A DNA stretch of 46,144 nucleotides, taken from positions 1 through 46,144 of the forward strand of contig CALHZD010000140.1 in the NCBI GenBank assembly GCA_938040985.1. The letters run 5' to 3'. This DNA is from an uncultured Propionivibrio sp. GTDB lineage: Bacteria; Pseudomonadota; Gammaproteobacteria; Burkholderiales; Rhodocyclaceae. The notes under the pieces are model-generated. The model was not told the DNA's origin. It searched no databases and was given only the letters and a program-made list of their open reading frames with translations. Below, piece after piece: positions 40,490-46,144 of this stretch; within the stretch, counting starts at the first letter, position 1; each line of letters starts with the position of its first letter. The translations under genes were made by a program, and so were the position numbers.

Positions 40490-41355
40490 TGGCAGAGCTG
40501 GGCAACGTGCTTTCCACAGATCCCCAGTCGTTCGCGCTGTTGTGCGGCATTCTTGGCCTGCTGGTTGGCAGCTTTCTCAATGTCGTTATCTATCGTCTGC
40601 CGAAAATGATGGAAAACGACTGGCGCGCTCAATGTGCAGAATTGCGCGGAGAAGAAGCGCCTACCGACGAACCGTTCTCGCTGCTGCGCCCCCGTTCTCG
40701 CTGCCCATCCTGCCTGCGCCCAGTCGCCGCGTGGGAAAACATCCCCGTTCTGAGCTGGCTTCTGTTGCGCGGTAAATGCGCGGGCTGTAAAGCTCCCATC
40801 TCACCGCGTTATCCGCTTATTGAAGCGCTGACCGGCCTGTTGTCGGGATTCATCGCCTTGCATTTCGGCTTCGGCTGGATCAGCGTCGGCATACTACTGC
40901 TCACTTGGGCATTGATCGCTCTGACGTTCATTGATGCCGATACTCAGCTTCTGCCTGACTCGATCACACAACCCTTGCTGTGGTGCGGCCTGCTGTTCAA
41001 TCTTTTCGGAATTTTCACCGACCTGACTTCCGCAGTTATCGGGGCCATGGCCGGTTATTTGGCGCTCTGGTCGGTTTATTGGGCATTTAAGCTCATCACC
41101 GGCAAGGAAGGGATGGGCTACGGGGATTTCAAATTACTCGCCGCCCTCGGTGCCTGGCTGAGCTGGCAAATGCTGCCGCTGATCATCCTGCTATCTTCCC
41201 TGGTCGGCGCCATTGTCGGCGTTACGCTGATTACCCTAGCCAGGCGGGATCGTCAGATTCCGATTCCATTTGGCCCCTATCTGGCTACAGCAGGATTGAT
41301 CGCCGCACTATGGGGCAAAGAACTCAGCCAGCAGATGTCGTTTATTCTGGCATAA
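40489..41355 (+). CDS. pilD: Prepilin leader peptidase / N-methyltransferase PilD
   Basis: PilD removes leader peptides from type IV prepilins and methylates the new N-terminus. The 288-residue protein has the N-terminal methylase-associated loop with a zinc-type four-cysteine motif, C72-x2-C75 and C97-x2-C100. The two catalytic aspartates are D149 (LTFIDADT) and D213 (GMGYGDFKLL). It has about seven to eight membrane segments. In many betaproteobacteria coaE and zapD follow pilD; here an FmdB-DUF502-aspS run follows instead. Confidence 0.97.
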   Translation: MAELGNVLSTDPQSFALLCGILGLLVGSFLNVVIYRLPKMMENDWRAQCAELRGEEAPTDEPFSLLRPRSRCPSCLRPVAAWENIPVLSWLLLRGKCAGCKAPISPRYPLIEALTGLLSGFIALHFGFGWISVGILLLTWALIALTFIDADTQLLPDSITQPLLWCGLLFNLFGIFTDLTSAVIGAMAGYLALWSVYWAFKLITGKEGMGYGDFKLLAALGAWLSWQMLPLIILLSSLVGAIVGVTLITLARRDRQIPIPFGPYLATAGLIAALWGKELSQQMSFILA

Positions 41356-41417
41356 ATAACTGCCACAACTGGCGTTCCTATCTCAAATAAACAAGGGAAC
41401 CGATTCCGGGATAACGG

Positions 41418-41423
41418 TATAAT
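41418..41423 (+). promoter_or_regulatory. Candidate -10 box upstream of the fmdB-like gene
   Basis: There is a perfect TATAAT in the 160-bp gap between pilD and the FmdB-like gene, about 95 bp before its start codon. No good -35 is at the right distance, so the promoter is tentative. Confidence 0.4.
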
Positions 41424-41515
41424 TCTGCCCCCTGCCATCATCGAAATTTACTTTTACCTTAAGCATCAACCAAAGTTTTACGCAGAACTTCTACACTGAG
41501 TTTTCACCCATCACC

Positions 41516-41782
41516 ATGCCGATTTACGCTTATCGTTGCGAGGCCTGTGGCTTCGCCAAAGATCACTTACAAAAAATGAGCGATCCGCAACTCACCATTT
41601 GCCCAAAATGCGGTCATAACACCTACCGTAAGCAATTGACCGCGGCAAATTTTCGGCTCAAGGGACAAGGCTGGTACGCGACCGACTTTAAAGACTTAGG
41701 TAAGCCCGCCTCATCATCAGAAGCCAAATCGACTGAATCCTGCCCATGCGGCTCAGGAGCCGAAGCGTGCGCAAGCAATTAA
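41516..41782 (+). CDS. FmdB-family zinc ribbon protein
   Basis: In this 88-residue protein the N-terminal zinc ribbon is MPIYAYRCEACGF (C8, C11) and LTICPKCGH (C29, C32), the FmdB/CxxC_CxxC_SSSS family pattern. A short region, FRLKGQGWYATDFK, is also typical. The tail is Ser-rich with a second cysteine group (CPCGSGAEAC). FmdB-type proteins are thought to be small regulatory or assembly factors, with no settled role. It is immediately followed by the DUF502 gene, which starts inside its last codons, as in many betaproteobacteria. Confidence 0.92.
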   Translation: MPIYAYRCEACGFAKDHLQKMSDPQLTICPKCGHNTYRKQLTAANFRLKGQGWYATDFKDLGKPASSSEAKSTESCPCGSGAEACASN

Positions 41783-42441
41783 TCAAGCGTTACTTCATCA
41801 CCGGCCTACTGATCTGGGTGCCGCTGGCAATCACCGTCTGGGTGCTTTCACTGATCGTCGGCACAGCCGACCGCGTCTTGCAGATACTGCCCGACGCAAT
41901 GCACCCGCGCGCCCTACTCGGCCGCAACATTCCCGGCATTGGCGTTATTGTCACCCTGTTCATTATCTTCCTCACGGGCCTGCTCGGCGCCAATTTCATC
42001 GGTCAGCGGCTCGTCGTCTGGTGGGAACGGCTGCTCGATCACATTCCGCTCGTCAACAAAATTTACAGCGCGGTCAAACAGGTCTCCGACACGCTGTTTT
42101 CATCTTCCGGCGAGGCCTTCCGCAAGGCCTTGCTGATCCGCTACCCACACGCCAATGCCTGGACCATCGCTTTTCTGACCGGCACGCCCGGCGGTGATGC
42201 CGCTAACCATCTCCCGGGCGACTACATTAGCGTCTACGTACCGACCACACCAAACCCGACGTCCGGCTTCCTCCTGATGCTGCGCCGCAGCGATGTCATC
42301 GAGCTGGAAATGGACGTAGATGAAGCATTGAAATATATTATCTCGATGGGCGTTGTCGCCCCGCCCAAAACGGCATCAATCACCACGGGCCGTGTTTCCG
42401 ACAAGTCCGGTCTTCTCCAGAAATCTCCAGAAAACCACTAA
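41767..42441 (+). CDS. DUF502 family inner-membrane protein
   Basis: This 224-residue protein has two membrane helices (FITGLLIWVPLAITVWVLSLIVG and IPGIGVIVTLFIIFLTGLLGANFIG). A conserved cytosolic region follows (LLDHIPLVNKIYSAVKQVSDTLFSS, the DUF502 signature), then a soluble domain (GDYISVYVPTTPNPTSGFLLMLRRSDVIELEMDVDEALKYIISMG). I chose the GTG at 41767, with AGGAG 8 bases upstream; an ATG seven codons earlier (41746) also lies inside the fmdB-like gene. The function is unknown in bacteria, and plant relatives (COV) are also poorly understood. It lies 31 bp before aspS. Confidence 0.88.
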   Translation: MRKQLIKRYFITGLLIWVPLAITVWVLSLIVGTADRVLQILPDAMHPRALLGRNIPGIGVIVTLFIIFLTGLLGANFIGQRLVVWWERLLDHIPLVNKIYSAVKQVSDTLFSSSGEAFRKALLIRYPHANAWTIAFLTGTPGGDAANHLPGDYISVYVPTTPNPTSGFLLMLRRSDVIELEMDVDEALKYIISMGVVAPPKTASITTGRVSDKSGLLQKSPENH

Positions 42442-42472
42442 AAACTGTCCAACTCTCATTCCGGAACCAAGC

Positions 42473-44275
42473 ATGCGAACTCATTACTGCGGGCAGCTCA
42501 ATGCCCAGACTATCGGCCAGGAAGTCACTCTTTGCGGCTGGGCGCATCGCCGGCGCGACCACGGCGGCGTTATTTTCATCGATCTGCGCGACCGCCAGGG
42601 TCTGGCCCAGGTCGTCTGCGATCCGGACCGCCCGGAAATGTTCAAAATCGCTGAAACGATCCGCAATGAATACTGCCTGAAAATCACAGGCAAGGTGCGC
42701 GCCCGGCCGGCAGGATCGACCAACCCCAATATTGCCAGCGGCGAAGTTGAAGTTCTCTGCCATGAAATTGAAGTCCTCAACCCGTCGATTACTCCGCCCT
42801 TCCAGCTTGACGATGAAAACCTCTCTGAGACTGTCCGCCTGACAAACCGCGTGCTCGACCTGCGCCGCCCGCAAATGCAGAAAAACATGCAATTGCGCTA
42901 CCGGACGGCCATGGCCTTCCGCCGCTATCTTGATCAGGCCGGATTCATCGATATCGAAACGCCGATGCTGACCAAGAGCACTCCGGAAGGGGCGCGCGAC
43001 TACCTGGTGCCTTCGCGCGTCAATGACGGTCAGTTCTTCGCACTACCGCAATCGCCGCAGCTATTTAAACAACTGCTGATGATTGCCGGCTTCGACCGCT
43101 ACTACCAGATTGTCAAATGCTTCCGCGATGAGGATTTGCGCGCTGACCGCCAGCCTGAGTTTACCCAGGTCGATATTGAAACCTCCTTTCTCAACGAAAG
43201 CGAAATCATCAGCATCATGGAAGACCTGATCCGCACGGTTTTCAAAGAAGCCATTGATGCCGACCTGCCAAACCCGTTCCCACGCGTTCCCTACGCCGAA
43301 GCCTTGCGCCGCTACGGCTCGGACAAGCCCGACCTGCGCGTTACGCTTGAACTCACGGAAATTACCGATGCGGTCAAGGACGTGCCGTTTAAGGTATTTG
43401 CTAATGTCGCCAACAGCGAAAACGGCCGCGTCGCAGCCTTGCGCATCCCCGGCGGCGCCAGCATGACGCGCGGTGAAATCGACGGCTACACCGAATTCGT
43501 TGGCATTTACGGCGCCAAGGGCTTGGCCTACATCAAGGTCAATGATGTCCACCAGCCCAATGAAACCGGCCTGCAATCGCCGATTGTCAAGAATCTCACC
43601 GAAACTGCATTGAAAACCATCCTGGCGCGCACCGGTGCACAAAGCGGCGACCTCATTTTCTTCTGCGCCGACAGAACCAAAGTCGTTAACGATGCGCTGG
43701 GCGCACTGCGTGTCAAACTTGGCCACGAAAAAGGCTTCGTTAACGGCAACCCCTGGGAACCGCTCTGGGTCATCGACTTCCCGATGTTCGAATACGACGA
43801 AGAAGACAAGCGCTGGGTTGCCTGCCATCACCCGTTCACCAGCCCGAAGGACGAACACGTCGACCTGCTCACCACCGATCCAGGAAAATGCCTGGCCAAG
43901 GCTTACGACCTTGCCGTCAACGGCTGGGAACTGGGTGGCGGCTCGGTGCGTATTCACCGCGCCGACGTGCAGGAACAGGTGTTCAAGGCACTTGGGATCG
44001 GCGAGGACGAAGCCCGGCTCAAGTTCGGCTTTCTGCTTGACGCACTCAAATACGGCGCGCCGCCGCACGGCGGCTTGGCTTTCGGTCTCGACCGCATCGC
44101 CGCCATGATGGCCGGAACCGAATCGATCCGCGACGTCATCGCCTTCCCCAAGACGCAGCGCGCCCAGTGTCTGCTGACCGACGCGCCCAGCGAAGTCGAT
44201 GAAAAGCAGTTGCGCGAACTGCATATCCGTTTGCGCAATGCCAAAACCGACAGCAAGGCCGAAGCCAAAGCGTGA
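42473..44275 (+). CDS. aspS: Aspartyl-tRNA synthetase, probably non-discriminating
   Basis: AspRS charges tRNA(Asp). The 600-residue class II bacterial-type enzyme has an N-terminal OB anticodon domain (MRTHYCGQLNAQTIGQEVTL...), motif 2 in YYQIVKCFRDEDLRADRQPEF, the GAD insertion domain (about 290-415) and motif 3 GGLAFGLDRIAAMMAG. It carries His30 in the RRRDHGG motif, which in the Pseudomonas-type enzyme marks non-discriminating AspRS that also charges tRNA(Asn) for GatCAB amidation. That specificity is an inference. The ATG at 42473 is the family start; a frame extension upstream overlaps the DUF502 gene. Confidence 0.98.
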   Translation: MRTHYCGQLNAQTIGQEVTLCGWAHRRRDHGGVIFIDLRDRQGLAQVVCDPDRPEMFKIAETIRNEYCLKITGKVRARPAGSTNPNIASGEVEVLCHEIEVLNPSITPPFQLDDENLSETVRLTNRVLDLRRPQMQKNMQLRYRTAMAFRRYLDQAGFIDIETPMLTKSTPEGARDYLVPSRVNDGQFFALPQSPQLFKQLLMIAGFDRYYQIVKCFRDEDLRADRQPEFTQVDIETSFLNESEIISIMEDLIRTVFKEAIDADLPNPFPRVPYAEALRRYGSDKPDLRVTLELTEITDAVKDVPFKVFANVANSENGRVAALRIPGGASMTRGEIDGYTEFVGIYGAKGLAYIKVNDVHQPNETGLQSPIVKNLTETALKTILARTGAQSGDLIFFCADRTKVVNDALGALRVKLGHEKGFVNGNPWEPLWVIDFPMFEYDEEDKRWVACHHPFTSPKDEHVDLLTTDPGKCLAKAYDLAVNGWELGGGSVRIHRADVQEQVFKALGIGEDEARLKFGFLLDALKYGAPPHGGLAFGLDRIAAMMAGTESIRDVIAFPKTQRAQCLLTDAPSEVDEKQLRELHIRLRNAKTDSKAEAKA

Positions 44276-44321
44276 CCGGCATTTGACAGCCACGAACTCC
44301 CCTCATCCGGCGCATGGCCAC

Positions 44322-44798
44322 ATGACCAACATGTCGATGAATGGTTTGCCCTCGCCAAGCGCATGGTTCTGGCGAATTGCCGCAATGGTCTGGCTGGCCT
44401 GGGCGTGCATGTTCTCGCCCGCGGTCGCGGCGCGTGGCCAAACCTGGGAGGCGCCGGCTGCGGTGTCCGAAGTACCCGAAGTCTCCCTCGCCCGCCTGCC
44501 GCCGGAAGCCGCGCAAACGCTTGCGCTCATCAAGCGCGGCGGCCCGTTTCCTTACCCGGGCAAAGACGGTAGCATCTTTGGAAATTTTGAGAAACGTTTA
44601 CCGATCCAGCCGCGCGGTTACTATCGCGAATATACCGTGCCAACGCCAGGGCTTCGTCATCGCGGCGCACGCCGCATCATTGCCGGGCAAAGACAAGAAG
44701 GGCATGGGTACGGCAGGCGCGGAGGGCGCAATGATGCGGGCGAGTATTACTATACGGGCAACCATTACCGCAGCTTCCGGAGGATTCGCGAGCCATGA
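44322..44798 (+). CDS. Secreted ribonuclease of the barnase/RNase N1-T1 family
   Basis: This 158-residue protein has a signal peptide (WFWRIAAMVWLAWACMFSPAVAA, about 15-37) and a C-terminal RNase domain. Barnase-type catalytic residues are visible: E103 in YYREYTV, R117/R118 in RGARRIIAG and H148 in EYYYTGNHYRSF. Substrate-loop residues GGPFPYPGKDGSIFGNFE precede them. It cleaves single-stranded RNA, probably outside the cytosol. The start is ambiguous among ATGs at 44322, 44331 and 44337, with no strong ribosome binding site for any. Its stop overlaps the barstar-like gene by 4 bp, so toxin and inhibitor are made together. Confidence 0.9.
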   Translation: MTNMSMNGLPSPSAWFWRIAAMVWLAWACMFSPAVAARGQTWEAPAAVSEVPEVSLARLPPEAAQTLALIKRGGPFPYPGKDGSIFGNFEKRLPIQPRGYYREYTVPTPGLRHRGARRIIAGQRQEGHGYGRRGGRNDAGEYYYTGNHYRSFRRIREP

Positions 44799-45247
44799 CG
44801 CCACCTCGCCCTACAAAGCCTGTTCCTGCCGACCCGATTGCCGATCCGCTCGCTACATTTTCCGCACGTTCGGAAATGGCGGGAATTTATCGTATTGACG
44901 ACCAAGATCTGCCGGCGCTCAAGGCCGCCGCCAGCGAGCTGGGGCAGGCCGTTTTTACCGTTGATCTGCGTCATGCGCGAAACGTCCCCGGCTTTCTGAA
45001 GGCGATGAAGCGCGATCTCCGCTTTCCAGACGGCTTTGGCAATAATCTGGACGCACTTAACGATTGTCTGACGGATTTTTCCTGGCGCCCGGCCGCCGGT
45101 TACGTCATCATCCTCGCCCATAGCGAAGCGCTGCAGGCCAACCCATCTAGCCTGGCAACGCTCAACGAAGTACTCGCCTTCGCGGCAGAAAACTGGAAAA
45201 GCCGCGACATTCCGTTCCGTATCTTCTATCTGCGCGGCCAGCCATGA
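44795..45247 (+). CDS. Barstar-family RNase inhibitor
   Basis: This 150-residue cytosolic protein carries the barstar fold after a poorly conserved N-terminus of ~28 residues. The landmarks are YRIDDQDLPALKAAASELGQAVFTVDL and the recognition helix region FPDGFGNNLDALNDCLTD, whose acidic residues plug the RNase active site in barstar. It ends IPFRIFYLRGQP. It starts by ATGA overlap with the RNase gene and overlaps nudB by 4 bp. It would protect the cell from the enzyme before export. Confidence 0.92.
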   Translation: MTPPRPTKPVPADPIADPLATFSARSEMAGIYRIDDQDLPALKAAASELGQAVFTVDLRHARNVPGFLKAMKRDLRFPDGFGNNLDALNDCLTDFSWRPAAGYVIILAHSEALQANPSSLATLNEVLAFAAENWKSRDIPFRIFYLRGQP

Positions 45248-45768
45248 GCGCCCGGGCAGGCGCCGCGCCACAAGCGCTCGCCCCTCACGCATCATACAAA
45301 CGCCCGGTTTCCGTCCTTGTCGTCATTTACACGCCGGCGCTGGATGTCCTGCTGCTTGAACGCGCCAAACATCCGGGGTATTGGCAATCGGTCACCGGCA
45401 GTCAGGAAGAAGGGGAGGCGCTCATCGAAACGGCGCGGCGCGAAGTCGAAGAAGAAACGGGCATACGCGCCACGCATGACCAAATTGAAGACTGGCGCCT
45501 CGTCAACACTTTTGAAATTTTCGCCGAATGGCGGAACCGCTATGCCCCCGGCGTCACGCATAACGTCGAACACGTCTATGCGCTGCCCGTTGCCGATACG
45601 CTGCCCATACGCCTTGCGCCCGGCGAGCACCGGGCTTGGCGCTGGCTGCCCTGGCGCAAAGCGGCCGCAGCCTGTTTTTCCTGGACAAACCGGGACGCAA
45701 TTCTGCAATTGCCGAGCCGCCATCCGCAGCCAACCGCGCAGCTAGCCCCACCCCAACCGTTCCGCTAG
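45244..45768 (+). CDS. nudB: Dihydroneopterin triphosphate diphosphatase NudB
   Basis: NudB converts dihydroneopterin triphosphate to the monophosphate in folate synthesis. The 174-residue Nudix protein has KRPVSVLVVIYTP and ERAKHPGYWQSVTGSQEEGE. The Nudix box runs 52-74, with glutamates in RREVEEETGI. The NudB-type loop NRYAPGVTHNVEHVYAL and APGEHRAWRWLPW are also present. The ATG overlaps the barstar-like stop by 4 bp. In many betaproteobacteria nudB lies close to aspS; here the RNase and barstar pair sits between them. The last ~20 residues are Pro-rich and less conserved. Confidence 0.93.
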   Translation: MSARAGAAPQALAPHASYKRPVSVLVVIYTPALDVLLLERAKHPGYWQSVTGSQEEGEALIETARREVEEETGIRATHDQIEDWRLVNTFEIFAEWRNRYAPGVTHNVEHVYALPVADTLPIRLAPGEHRAWRWLPWRKAAAACFSWTNRDAILQLPSRHPQPTAQLAPPQPFR

Positions 45769-45826
45769 CGCCACACCCGCTGCTTTTCCGAGGTCTGCGC
45801 CTGTTCCCGTATCCTTCCCTAGCCTT

Positions 45827-46108
45827 TTAGCGGTCAGTGTTTCCCTCGGGTTTTTCAGCCACCACTTCCCGCTGTATTTCCAGCGCGGCCGCTTCAGTAT
45901 TGTCCGCTGCGGCACCCATCGCTTTTTCCAAGCACCACGGGCAGTAGCATTGCCCACCGCCGAGTGAGGCAAAAGCGATGGAGGGCAACTGCATGCACCA
46001 ACAACTTGCCTGCGTGCTGCTCACGCCGCACGTGAATTGCGCACCACAGCCGGGACAGACGGAAAGCGGCGCGCGCGAATTTTCTAATGGGAAATTCATG
46101 CGACACAT
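45827..46108 (-). CDS. Cysteine-rich CWC family protein
   Basis: This 93-residue protein has the cysteine pattern CPGCGAQFTCG ... CWCMQLP ... CYCPWCLEK of the CWC family. That is eight cysteines, which probably bind metal. The tail (AAALEIQREVVAEKPEGNTDR) is acidic and unlikely to be structured. ATG codons at 46108 and 46099 are both possible, and neither has a strong ribosome binding site. It converges with nudB. The function of the family is unknown. Confidence 0.85.
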   Translation of the reverse strand: MCRMNFPLENSRAPLSVCPGCGAQFTCGVSSTQASCWCMQLPSIAFASLGGGQCYCPWCLEKAMGAAADNTEAAALEIQREVVAEKPEGNTDR

Positions 46109-46144
46109 GATATGCGCAAAGGCGCAAGTTATACGGGGTACGGG

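Noticed and set aside
43061..44293. 410-codon open frame on the minus strand
   Set aside because: It is the antisense shadow of aspS. The translation is compositionally odd and matches no domain; aspS itself is unmistakable.

Overview
This window looks like chromosome of a Gram-negative betaproteobacterium, most likely of the Rhodocyclales. That placement is an inference from gene order (hisB-H-A-F-I-E, a HIT protein and tatABC in one run; rplM-rpsI; a DUF6776 protein, a bactofilin and erpA in one run; pilB-C-D), from protein style and from moderately high GC. Nearly all of the window is vertically inherited housekeeping sequence. The exceptions are two repeat-filled, gene-free stretches and one large accessory-looking gene cluster.

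Layout. Positions 1-840 hold a degenerate array of 17-nt hairpins spaced about 40 bp apart, then a 98-bp inverted-repeat element that abuts the stop codon of a MATE exporter (836-2164). Next come a tiny membrane protein (2584-2763), an FAH-family hydrolase, a Nif3-like protein, tatC-tatB-tatA, a HIT protein, hisE, hisI, hisF, hisA, hisH and hisB, all on the minus strand. hisC is divergent on the plus strand and is followed by a nitroreductase. Positions 12.5-14 kb hold a second copy of the hairpin array. A VOC protein and a YdcH-like protein follow, then groEL-groES. The groES upstream region carries a perfect CIRCE operator next to a sigma70 promoter.

The centrepiece is at 17.5-29.0 kb. Nine minus-strand genes (29039 down to 18770) overlap by 4-16 bases or are 8 bases apart, so they almost certainly form one translationally coupled operon. 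In transcription order they encode a GNAT-like protein, a GH3-family adenylating amidosynthetase, two B12-domain radical SAM proteins, a second GNAT-like protein, two more B12-domain radical SAM proteins, an unrecognised polytopic membrane protein and a membrane fatty-acid desaturase-like di-iron protein. Two plus-strand genes, a PAP2-like membrane phosphatase and a secreted or anchored NTF2-like protein, run into the cluster tail to tail. I read the set as an uncharacterised lipid or acyl-amide pathway: carboxylate activation and amide formation (GH3, GNATs), four radical C-H modifications, desaturation, and perhaps removal of a phosphate headgroup. No product can be read from the sequence.

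After the cluster come erpA, a bactofilin, a DUF6776 coiled-coil membrane protein, rpsI-rplM with its promoter, rppH, proS, a lytic transglycosylase, ffh, the type IV pilus genes pilB-pilC-pilD, an FmdB zinc ribbon protein, a DUF502 membrane protein, aspS, a secreted barnase-type RNase coupled to a barstar-type inhibitor and nudB, and a small cysteine-rich CWC protein. I saw no tRNA or rRNA genes, no cas genes, no transposase and no integrase. Functions are assigned from recognised motifs and family resemblance; no database search was run.
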